Source: Chloroflexota bacterium (lineage in GTDB: Bacteria > Chloroflexota > Limnocylindria > P2-11E). Taken from it: 10,840 nucleotides of DNA. The stretch is taken from assembly GCA_025350745.1 (NCBI GenBank), contig JANXXG010000069.1, positions 1 through 10,840 on the forward strand, read 5' to 3'. A program made the position numbers and the translations under genes. The notes below the pieces were generated by a model. It did not search any database, had not been told where the DNA came from, and saw only the letters and a list, made by a program, of their open reading frames with translations. This document shows positions 1 to 5,968 of the stretch, piece by piece (the stretch's first letter is position 1; each line of letters begins with the position of its first letter).

Positions 1-241
1 GCCACAGGCATTCGCCAAGGATCTTCGTCGCAGCCTCGATCTGCCTCGGAAACAGGCTGGCGAAGCCCAGCAGCAGGCCGAGCTGAGGCGGCGGATCCTT
101 GTAGTGGGGAACGATCGAGTGCAGCCCGAGACCACGCTGTCGCGCCAACTCGATCAAGCGGTCGAGGCGCGGCTGGTCGAAGCCGGGAAGCCATCCCACC
201 ACGTGCATGCCGAGTTGAGAATCGACCGGCCGGAGACGCTC
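1..241 (-). pseudogene. C-terminal remnant of a MocR-type GntR/aminotransferase regulator
   Basis: Reading the minus strand with codons ending at positions 2, 5, 8 and so on gives about 80 residues that look like the end of the class-I aminotransferase domain of MocR/PdxR/GabR-type regulators. It has a GMHVVGWLP segment at about 211-185, then a helix, then GLGLHSIVPHY, and finally GLLLGFASL followed by an amphipathic helix, all in the family's usual order. The frame is still open at position 1, so the true C-terminus lies off the window. Upstream of about 241 the frame stays open but no longer resembles the family (no RRMR-type helix) and is exactly antisense to the kinase codons at 248-1006. 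I read this as a truncated gene. MocR proteins are PLP-dependent transcription regulators; this piece lacks the DNA-binding domain and nearly all of the PLP domain. An assembly join is the main alternative. Confidence 0.7.
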
Positions 242-247
242 GCCGGC

Positions 248-1006
248 ATGCAGCTCCGCACCGTCGAGGCGACCCGATACGTGATGCCCTTCCGCGAGGG
301 CGGGTCGCTGCCCGGCCTGGTCGAGGCGAGCGACGACGGCCTGTATGTCGTCAAGTTCCGCGGGGCGGGGCAGGGACCGAAGGCGCTTGTCGCCGAAGTC
401 GTCTCCGGCGAGCTCGGCCGCGCGCTCGGCTTCAATGTCCCCGAGCTCGTCCGGATCGAGCTCGACCCCGGCTTCGCGAACGCCGAGCCCGATGAGGAGA
501 TCCAGGACCTGCTCAAACGGAGCGGCGGCTCGAACCTCGGTGTCGATTTCCTGCCCGGCGCGCTGCCGTTCAATCCCGCGGCGGGCTCCCTGCCGATTGC
601 CGCGCTCGCGGCCGACATCGTCTGGTTCGACGCGTTCGTGACGAACGTTGATCGCACCGCAAAGAACACGAACCTGCTGATGTGGCATCACCAGCTGTGG
701 CTCATCGACCACGGCGCGTCGCTCTACTTCCATCACGCGCCGGCTCGGACTCCGGGCGACGAGCGCACGCCGTTCCCGCTCGTCGCGGACCATGTGCTCC
801 TGCCATTCGCGGGCTCGATCCCCGAGGCTGACGGACGGCTCGCGCCCCGGGTCACGCCGGCGCTCCTTGCGGACGTCGCCAGTGCCATCCCGCGCGAATG
901 GCTGGATGATGGGGACGTGCAGACCTACGTGACGTACCTCGAGCGGCGGATCGCCGAGCCGCGGGAGTTCGTGGCGGAAGCGGAGCGTGCTCGTGAGCAG
1001 CGGTAG
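248..1006 (+). CDS. HipA-like kinase (HipA_2 type), partner of DUF3037
   Basis: This encodes a 252-residue protein-kinase-like fold related to the HipA C-terminal domain, of the short stand-alone type found next to DUF3037. Visible are an N-lobe strand YVVKFRGAGQG with a likely ATP-binding Lys at about residue 36, a catalytic-loop-like NVDRTAKNTNLL (Asp135, Asn142) and a metal-binding IDHG (Asp154). An in-frame start at 104 would give 300 residues, but 104-247 is antisense to the MocR remnant and its residues look non-native. The family begins with the ATRYV-P-REGGSLP segment, so ATG 248 is chosen, with GGAG at 232-235, 12 bases upstream. The 3' end overlaps the DUF3037 gene by 14 bases, implying translational coupling. 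There is no HipB-like repressor and no HipA N-terminal domain, so it is not a classical hipBA toxin. The substrate is unknown. Confidence 0.8.
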   Translation: MQLRTVEATRYVMPFREGGSLPGLVEASDDGLYVVKFRGAGQGPKALVAEVVSGELGRALGFNVPELVRIELDPGFANAEPDEEIQDLLKRSGGSNLGVDFLPGALPFNPAAGSLPIAALAADIVWFDAFVTNVDRTAKNTNLLMWHHQLWLIDHGASLYFHHAPARTPGDERTPFPLVADHVLLPFAGSIPEADGRLAPRVTPALLADVASAIPREWLDDGDVQTYVTYLERRIAEPREFVAEAERAREQR

Positions 1007-1391
1007 CCCGTTCTCGTACGCCGTGTACCGGCTCGTCCCGCGCGTGGAGCGAGGCGAGCAGATGAATGTGGGAGTCGTCGTCTTCTCACGGCCGCTCAAG
1101 TACCTCGCTGCGCGGACCGCGCTCGATGCCGGCCGGCTCGCAGCGCTCTGGCCGGAGCTCGACCCCGAGACGGTGCGGCCACACCTGGCCGCGATCGAGC
1201 GGGTCGCGAGCGGTGATGTCACCGCCGGTCCGATCGCGAAGCTCGACCCGGGCGAGCGCTTCTACTCGCTGTCGTCGCCGTCGAGCACGATGATCCAGCC
1301 GTCAGCGGTGCACACCGGCATCTGCACTGACCCCGCGGCCGAGCTCGACAAGCTGTTCCGTACGCTCGTCCTGATGCCTGCCGGCGGATAG
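993..1391 (+). CDS. DUF3037 family protein
   Basis: This is a 132-residue protein matching DUF3037. Its features are the N-terminal FSYAVYRLVPRVERGEQMNV pattern, then GVVVFS, a central helical part, and a C-terminal segment with SSPSSTMIQPS, the small motif HTGICTDP and a final helix ending in LFRTLV. The family has no established function. It recurs beside HipA-like kinases, as here, which suggests a partner or substrate role; this is inference. GTG 993 is chosen over GTG 987 because GGAG at 982-985 sits 7 bases before 993 but only 1 base before 987. The gene begins inside the kinase stop region (14-base overlap), so the two are very probably co-translated. No catalytic motif is evident. Confidence 0.85.
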   Translation: MSSGSPFSYAVYRLVPRVERGEQMNVGVVVFSRPLKYLAARTALDAGRLAALWPELDPETVRPHLAAIERVASGDVTAGPIAKLDPGERFYSLSSPSSTMIQPSAVHTGICTDPAAELDKLFRTLVLMPAGG

Positions 1392-1432
1392 CCCGGTCCG
1401 CGCGCCATGACGCAATGAAAACGGAGGAACGT

Positions 1433-1873
1433 GTGGACACATCCGATCTCACCACCGCGACGGGACATCGGCCCCGTTTGGTACAAAGCCGGCACGTCAT
1501 GGGGTCGGTGCACGGCGAGAGCACGGCCGGGCGCTTCAACACCTGGCTCGCCGTGCGGATCACGAAGACCGTCGGATCGATGTGGATCGCCTACGCGTTC
1601 GCGTGCATCGCGCTCATTTCGCTCCCCGCGGCCCTCGCTTCAGGCGAGGTGATCGTGATCGTGTCCTGGGTCGCGCAGACGTTCCTTCAGCTCGTCCTGC
1701 TCCCGATCATCATCGTCGGGCAGAACGTCATCCAGGCGGCGAACGACGCGCGCGCGGAGGCCGATCACGAGACGCTCACCGCGGTGCACCGGCTCACCGT
1801 CGAAGTGCATGCGATCAACGAGGCCCAAAGCGAGATCCTGAAGCAGCTGCAAGGCGCGAGTCCGGCCCGATGA
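1433..1873 (+). CDS. small two-helix membrane protein of unknown function
   Basis: This is a 146-residue protein with two hydrophobic segments at about residues 50-69 and 73-97, joined by a very short turn. A polar, probably helical or coiled C-terminal tail rich in Glu, Ala and His follows (about 112-140). The second helix ends in LLPIIIVGQN, a pattern seen in small actinobacterial and chloroflexal membrane proteins of uncharacterised type that distantly recall DUF1003. I do not assign a function. GTG 1433 is chosen because a strong GGAGG at 1423-1427 lies 5 bases upstream; the in-frame ATG 1415 has no comparable site. Its TGA overlaps the ATG of the DUF3224 gene in an ATGA, so the two are likely one operon. 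The 41-base gap from the DUF3037 gene allows, but does not prove, read-through from upstream. Confidence 0.7.
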   Translation: MDTSDLTTATGHRPRLVQSRHVMGSVHGESTAGRFNTWLAVRITKTVGSMWIAYAFACIALISLPAALASGEVIVIVSWVAQTFLQLVLLPIIIVGQNVIQAANDARAEADHETLTAVHRLTVEVHAINEAQSEILKQLQGASPAR

Positions 1874-2256
1874 GCCGGAGCGCCCGCGGCTCGTTCGCGA
1901 TCGATCACCAGGAGTCGGAGCCTGCACGGTGGGAAGGCGGGGTGATGAGCCGCACTCGATTTACCAAGACCTTTACCGGCGAGATGGTCGGATCCAGCGT
2001 GGTCGAGACCATCATGCTGAAAGGCGACGGCGATGGTCCGATGGCGTACGTCGGCCTCGAGCGGATCGATTGCGCGCTTGGCGAGCGCACCGGGACCTTT
2101 CTGTTGCTGCATTCCGCCACGGCCAATGGCGCCGACCACGCCACGTCGTGGACCATCGTCCCGGGCTCAGGCACCGGCGGCCTCCGCGGCATCCACGGGA
2201 CTTTCCAGATCCTCGATGGGCACACCTTCGCGCTGGACTACGACGTCGACGGCTAG
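1870..2256 (+). CDS. DUF3224 family protein
   Basis: This is a 128-residue protein with the marks of DUF3224, a small beta-barrel family of unknown function. An N-terminal strand with a Trp-Glu pair is followed by TRFTKTFTGEMVGSS, a strand containing AYVGLERIDC, then ERTGTFLLLHSA, and the diagnostic WTIVPGSGTGGLRGIHGTF before a final ALDYDVDG. Its length matches the family. ATG 1870 overlaps the preceding TGA (ATGA), implying translational coupling with the membrane protein gene. Starting at the internal ATG 1945 would remove the first strand and is less likely. No signal peptide or membrane segment is seen, so it should be cytosolic. Ligand and role are unknown. Confidence 0.85.
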   Translation: MSRSARGSFAIDHQESEPARWEGGVMSRTRFTKTFTGEMVGSSVVETIMLKGDGDGPMAYVGLERIDCALGERTGTFLLLHSATANGADHATSWTIVPGSGTGGLRGIHGTFQILDGHTFALDYDVDG

Positions 2257-2276
2257 AGTCTGGTCAGCTTCCCTTC

Positions 2277-2370
2277 GAGAGTGCGCGTCTGCCGGTGCAG
2301 GCCACGGTCTTCAAAACCGCTGACGGGGCGTTGCACGTTCCGTGGTGGGTTCGACTCCCATGCACTCTCG
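2277..2370 (+). tRNA. selC: tRNA-Sec (selenocysteine, anticodon TCA)
   Basis: All hallmarks of a bacterial selenocysteine tRNA can be folded by eye. There is a perfect 8-bp acceptor stem (GAGAGTGC 2277-2284 with GCACTCTC 2362-2369) and a 6-bp D stem with a 4-base loop (2287-2292/2297-2302). The anticodon loop CTTCAAA has TCA at 2311-2313. The long variable arm is about 9 bp (ACGGGGCGT with ACGTTCCGT, loop TGC), and the T arm is GTGGG-TTCGACT-CCCAT. The discriminator is G2370. CCA is not encoded (CAG follows). The anticodon stem has only four clean pairs, since A2304 faces C2320. The tRNA carries serine that SelA converts to selenocysteine, and SelB delivers it to recoded UGA codons. Neither gene is in the window. 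A TANNNT match (TAGAGT) at 2254-2259 overlaps the DUF3224 stop and could be its -10 element; no -35 is clear. Confidence 0.93.
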
Positions 2371-2384
2371 CAGCCGGCCGGAGG

Positions 2385-3155
2385 CTAGGCCGACCGCCGG
2401 CGCCCTTCGGACCAGCTCCAGAGCTCCTTCACCCCGAGGGGTGCCGCGATCGCGTAGCCCTGCATCGAGTACGCACCGGTCTCGAGCAGGAGCGCGATCG
2501 TCGCCTCGTCCTCGACGCCGACGGCCTGGGTCCTCGCGCCGAGCTCCGTTGCTCGCGCCACCAGTGCGCGGAGCGTGGCACCGGCGGCGTCGCTGCGACC
2601 GGCTTCGGTGACCAGGCCCCGGCCCGGCTTCACGTAATCCCACCGGTTCCAGCTCGACGCTTCGAGCTCGTCGAGCCCGGTGACGTCGTCGAGTGCGAGA
2701 CGGATGCCACGCTCGCGCAACCGGGCGAGACCCGCGATGGGGCGCTCGACGGCCGCCAGGCTCGTGGCGGCAACCTCGAAGGTGACCGTCCCCGGATCAC
2801 GCTGGATCTTCATCGTCCGCTCGGCCAACCGAAGGAACGACTCGTCGGCAAGGAGCGGCGCGGTGATGTTGACGCTCACGCCGACACGCGCTCCGTCACG
2901 CTGCCAGACGGCGGCCTGGAGCATCGCCTCGCGGATCACCCAGGCCTCGAGATCCCGCATCAGGCCGCTGCGCTCCGCGGCGGCGATGAACTCCGCGGGC
3001 GGGACGACGCCTCGGGTCCGGTGGTGCCAGCGCACGAGCGCCTCGACCCCGCGCAGCTCGCGGGTCGTCACGAGCACGCGCGGCTGGTACTGCAGGAAGA
3101 GCTCGTTCTCGGTGATCGCGCGTCCGAGCTCGAACTGCAGCTCCGTGTCGCTCAT
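2385..3155 (-). CDS. stand-alone EAL-domain protein, probably catalytically inactive
   Basis: This is a 256-residue protein consisting of one EAL domain, the fold of cyclic-di-GMP phosphodiesterases. Retained are the EAL motif in VEALVRW (Glu38), the Asn of SVNITA (Asn96), Glu127, Asp156/Asp157, a Lys at 176 and the late QGY (Gln232). Several active-site parts are eroded. The DDFGTGYSS loop reads DDVTGLDEL with one residue missing, the KID motif reads KPG, and in the AEGVE motif the metal-linked first Glu is Val (AVGVE, Val212). I infer a c-di-GMP receptor or a degenerate protein rather than an active phosphodiesterase. ATG 3155 fits the normal EAL domain beginning; the open frame upstream to 3584 is antisense to the MFS gene. 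No GGDEF, sensor or membrane segment is present. The gene is divergent from the exporters, with 75 bases between starts. Confidence 0.88.
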   Translation of the reverse strand: MSDTELQFELGRAITENELFLQYQPRVLVTTRELRGVEALVRWHHRTRGVVPPAEFIAAAERSGLMRDLEAWVIREAMLQAAVWQRDGARVGVSVNITAPLLADESFLRLAERTMKIQRDPGTVTFEVAATSLAAVERPIAGLARLRERGIRLALDDVTGLDELEASSWNRWDYVKPGRGLVTEAGRSDAAGATLRALVARATELGARTQAVGVEDEATIALLLETGAYSMQGYAIAAPLGVKELWSWSEGRRRSA

Positions 3156-3162
3156 CTGCGGC

Positions 3163-3168
3163 AGCGTA
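3163..3168 (-). promoter_or_regulatory. candidate -10 element (TACGCT) for a leaderless EAL-protein mRNA
   Basis: On the minus strand TACGCT (TANNNT pattern) ends 7 bases before ATG 3155. No Shine-Dalgarno sequence precedes that ATG, so transcription may begin at or next to the start codon. No convincing -35 is visible. This rests on the short -10 match and its spacing only. Confidence 0.35.
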
Positions 3169-3218
3169 AACGCGACGCGGTCCTGCGGCCGCGGTATCCG
3201 ACCCGCGCGTATTCGGGC

Positions 3219-3224
3219 TAGCCT
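3219..3224 (+). promoter_or_regulatory. candidate -10 element (TAGCCT) for a leaderless MFS mRNA
   Basis: TAGCCT (TANNNT) is followed by six bases and then ATG 3231, the spacing expected if the mRNA starts at the A of the start codon. There is no purine-rich ribosome binding site before 3231, which agrees with leaderless translation. A -35 element is not evident. Confidence 0.4.
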
Positions 3225-3230
3225 TGTGAA

Positions 3231-4604
3231 ATGACAGCGCCTGCCACGCGCGACGACCTCGTCGAAGAGCTCGAGGGACCGGCCACCGATCTCGCCGCGG
3301 ATGTCGAGCCGGGCCGTACGTCGGCGCTCGCGGCGCTCCGCTATCGCGACTTCCGGCTGTTCTGGTTCGGACTGCTCGTCTCGAACACCGGGACGTGGAT
3401 GCAGATGTTCGGTCAGGGCTATCTGGTCGTGCTCCTTGCGGTCCGTGACGGGGTCCCGCAGCTCGCGCCGCTGTACCTCGGGCTGGTCGGCCTGGCCCGG
3501 GCCGTCCCGGGTCTCGCGCTCGGCCTGTTCGGAGGAGCACTTGCCGATCGGACCGACCGCCGGCGCCTGCTCCTGGTCACGCAATCCGCGGCCGCGGTCA
3601 CCGCGACGATCCTCGCGACGCTCGCGATCACGAACCAGATCAACATCGTCGAGATCCTGCTGCTTGGCGCCCTGAACTCGACCATCTTCGCCTTCGATGC
3701 GCCGAGCCGGCAGTCGATGGTCCCGCGCCTCGTGCCCGAGCGCGATCTGATGAGCGCGATCGGTCTCAATTCAGCAGCGTTCAATGGCCCGCAGATCATC
3801 GGCCCGGTGATCGGCGGGCTCCTCTTCGCGCCATTCGTCGGCACGCCGACCTTCGGCGCGGGCTTGCTGTTCTACGTGAACGCGGTGTCGTACCTCGCGG
3901 TCGTCGTCGCCCTGCTGAAGATGGGGCCGGTCCCGGTCATCGGACGCAGCAGCGAGGTCTCGATGCTCGACTCCATCCGGGAAGGGCTCGCGTACATCCG
4001 CCAGGACGTCGTGATCCGCTGGATCATCGTCCTCGCTGCGACGACCGCGCTCTTCGCGCGGCCGTACATCCAGCTGCTGCCGGCGGTCGCGCACGAGCTG
4101 CTGCACGTCGGCGCGGTCGAGCTCTCATGGATGCTGGCGGCGTCGGGCGTCGGCGCGCTGCTGGGCTCGCTCGCGACCACGATGCTGGGCGGGTTCGAGC
4201 GACGGGGGCTCGTCCTCGTGACCGCGGCGGTCGGGTTCGGCGCGTTCCTCGCGTGGTTCACGATGCAGCGCACGCTGCTCCCGTCGCTCCCGCTCCTCGT
4301 GGTGCTCGGCTTCCTGACGATGGTGTTCCTCGGCATGGCGAACGGGCTGCTCCAGACGCGGTCGCCCGATCACCTTCGCGGTCGGGTCATGAGCGTCTAC
4401 ACGATGGTGTTCATGGGCCTCATGCCGCTCGGTTCGATGGTCATCGGGTCCATCGGCAGCGTCGCCGGCACGGATCGGGGCCTCTTGGCCGGCGGCATCA
4501 TCTGCACGATCGTCGCGCTCTATGCGGCGTTGCGCATCGCGCCGCTCCGTAACGCGACCGGCGGTCCGCGCCCGCTACGCGTCGCGCGCCATCCGGGCGC
4601 CTGA
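3231..4604 (+). CDS. MFS exporter, MFS_3 (EntS-like) family
   Basis: This is a 457-residue major facilitator of the MFS_3 type, the family of the enterobactin exporter EntS and many drug exporters. A polar N-terminal ~35 residues leads to LRYRDFRLFWFGLLVSNTG and TWMQMFGQGYLV, both typical of this family. The loop 2-3 motif A reads GGALADRTDRRRLL (101-114). A later segment, DAPSRQSMVPRLVPERDL, is characteristic of MFS_3. The hydrophobic pattern fits about 12 membrane helices in two halves, with the central loop near residues 230-255. It works at the cytoplasmic membrane as a proton-coupled antiporter by family knowledge; the substrate is unknown. Its TGA shares one base with the ATG of the next exporter gene (TGATG), so the two are co-translated. 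Expression probably starts from the -10 at 3219-3224. Confidence 0.9.
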   Translation: MTAPATRDDLVEELEGPATDLAADVEPGRTSALAALRYRDFRLFWFGLLVSNTGTWMQMFGQGYLVVLLAVRDGVPQLAPLYLGLVGLARAVPGLALGLFGGALADRTDRRRLLLVTQSAAAVTATILATLAITNQINIVEILLLGALNSTIFAFDAPSRQSMVPRLVPERDLMSAIGLNSAAFNGPQIIGPVIGGLLFAPFVGTPTFGAGLLFYVNAVSYLAVVVALLKMGPVPVIGRSSEVSMLDSIREGLAYIRQDVVIRWIIVLAATTALFARPYIQLLPAVAHELLHVGAVELSWMLAASGVGALLGSLATTMLGGFERRGLVLVTAAVGFGAFLAWFTMQRTLLPSLPLLVVLGFLTMVFLGMANGLLQTRSPDHLRGRVMSVYTMVFMGLMPLGSMVIGSIGSVAGTDRGLLAGGIICTIVALYAALRIAPLRNATGGPRPLRVARHPGA

Positions 4605-5968
4605 TGCCCCGCATCCCCGCGTTCGTCTTCGCGGTCGCGCTCGGAAACCTCCTCGTCCCGCTCAACTCGACGATGATCGTCGTCGCCCTGCCGCTCATCG
4701 GTCACGATCTCGGTGCCGATCGCGTCACGCTCGCGTGGCTCATCACCTCGTATCTCATCGCCATGGCCTCACTGCAGCCAATCGCCGGTCGGCTGGGCGA
4801 TCGATTCGGGCGCCGCCGCCTCATGCTCGGCGCCCTCGTGTACTTCATCGTCGCGTCGGTGGGGTGCGCGCTCGCTCCGAACCTGCTCGTGCTCGTCCTC
4901 TTCCGGCTGCAGCAGGCCATCGCCGCCGCGGCCGTCGTCCCGAACAGTCTCGCGCTCCTTCGCGGCAGCTCGGTCGAGGGCAAGGCCGGCGCGTACTTCG
5001 GGATCTCCGGCGCGACGACGAGCATCGGCGCGGCGGCCGGCCCGCTCATCGGAGGTCTGCTGTCGGCGATCGACTGGCGGCTCATCTTCCTCGTGAACCT
5101 GCCGCTCGCCGGTCTTGCGCTCGCGGTCGCATGGCGCTCGCTCCCGGCGGGCGACCCGCCGCGGAAGACCGCTCACGCCGACGTGACCGGTGCGGTCGCG
5201 CTCGGCGTCCTGCTCTCGCTCGCCGCGTGGACCCTGACCGAAGCCGGCAGCTCCGCACCCGTGCTCACCGTCGGGCTGCTCGGCGCGGTCGCGATCGGTG
5301 CGATCGCGTTCGTTCGATACGAATCGCGTCACGCGGACCCGGCGCTGCCGCCGTTCCTGTTCACCATCCGCGCGTTCACCGGGGCGAATCTCACCATCGC
5401 GCTTTCGAACCTTGCGCTGTACGGGACCTTTCTCGCGGTCCCGGTGATCCTCGCGGGATCAGGTCCGGACGCGACGATCCGCGGAGGTATCGCGATCAGC
5501 GCCCAGTCGGTCGCGATGATCCTGCTGTCGCCGGTGAGCGGAGCGCTCGTGGACCGCTTCGGTGCGCGCTGGCCGACGACGCTGGGCGGGCTGCTGATCG
5601 CCATCGGTCTCGCGATCCTGGCGTTCTCGGGCCGGGCGTCGGACTTCGGCGTGCTGCTCATCTGCCTGCCCATCACCGGCGCCGGCGTCGCCCTGACGTT
5701 CCCCGCGACCCGGATCGCCGCGCTGGACGCCGTGCCGGCGCGCTACGCCGCGCTCGCGTCCGGGGTCACCTCATCGAGCCGGTACTTCGGCGGGATGATC
5801 GGCGCACTCGTGGCAGGTCTCGCGCTGGTCGAGGTGACGGAGGCGACCGCGGCGCGACTGTTCCTCATCCTTGCGGCGTCCGGCGTCGCTGCAGCGTTCG
5901 TTGGGTCGCGGCTGCCTGCGCGTGTCGTCCTGAACTCCGACCCGGAGCTCGGCGCGCCGGCGCTCTAG
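4604..5968 (+). CDS. MFS exporter, DHA2 (EmrB/QacA-like) family
   Basis: This is a 454-residue major facilitator resembling the drug:H+ antiporter DHA2 group. Helix 1 carries LNSTMIVVALPLIGHDLG, followed by a WLITSYLIAMASLQPIAGRL stretch. Motif A is GRLGDRFGRRRL (about 62-73). An antiporter motif C-like region reads SIGAAAGPLIGG (about 140-151), followed by the family-typical DWRLIFLVNLP. It is somewhat short for a 14-helix protein; the last helices end close to the C-terminus. The start shares an A with the previous stop and has no ribosome binding site of its own, so translation probably depends on the upstream exporter gene. Two unrelated MFS exporters in one operon suggest paired export of toxic compounds, but no substrate can be read from sequence. 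Its TAG overlaps the stop of the convergent phosphotransferase-like gene in CTAG. Confidence 0.9.
   Translation: MPRIPAFVFAVALGNLLVPLNSTMIVVALPLIGHDLGADRVTLAWLITSYLIAMASLQPIAGRLGDRFGRRRLMLGALVYFIVASVGCALAPNLLVLVLFRLQQAIAAAAVVPNSLALLRGSSVEGKAGAYFGISGATTSIGAAAGPLIGGLLSAIDWRLIFLVNLPLAGLALAVAWRSLPAGDPPRKTAHADVTGAVALGVLLSLAAWTLTEAGSSAPVLTVGLLGAVAIGAIAFVRYESRHADPALPPFLFTIRAFTGANLTIALSNLALYGTFLAVPVILAGSGPDATIRGGIAISAQSVAMILLSPVSGALVDRFGARWPTTLGGLLIAIGLAILAFSGRASDFGVLLICLPITGAGVALTFPATRIAALDAVPARYAALASGVTSSSRYFGGMIGALVAGLALVEVTEATAARLFLILAASGVAAAFVGSRLPARVVLNSDPELGAPAL

Noticed and set aside
104..247. 48-residue N-terminal extension of the HipA-like kinase frame
   Set aside because: It is antisense to the MocR C-terminus, does not look like the kinase family's beginning, and ATG 248 matches the usual family start.
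1582..1869. Open plus-strand frame upstream of the DUF3224 start
   Set aside because: It is an out-of-frame shadow of the membrane protein gene, rich in Arg/Ala/Gly; the DUF3224 domain is complete from ATG 1870.
2340..2384. Integration (att) site at the 3' end of the Sec tRNA
   Set aside because: No direct repeat of the tRNA end, integrase or phage gene is visible in the window.
2375..2392. Possible terminator hairpin (CGGCC, 8-base loop, GGCCG) after the Sec tRNA
   Set aside because: The stem is only 5 bp, there is no T run on either side, and it includes the EAL stop codon. Such short G+C stems are expected by chance here.
1929..3221. 430-residue plus-strand open frame
   Set aside because: It crosses the DUF3224 gene, the Sec tRNA and the antisense of the EAL gene. 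Its composition is Arg/Pro/His-rich with no family motifs, typical of a G+C-rich shadow frame.
3156..3584. Upstream extension of the EAL protein frame
   Set aside because: It is antisense to the MFS gene start, has no known domain, and includes the divergent promoter region.
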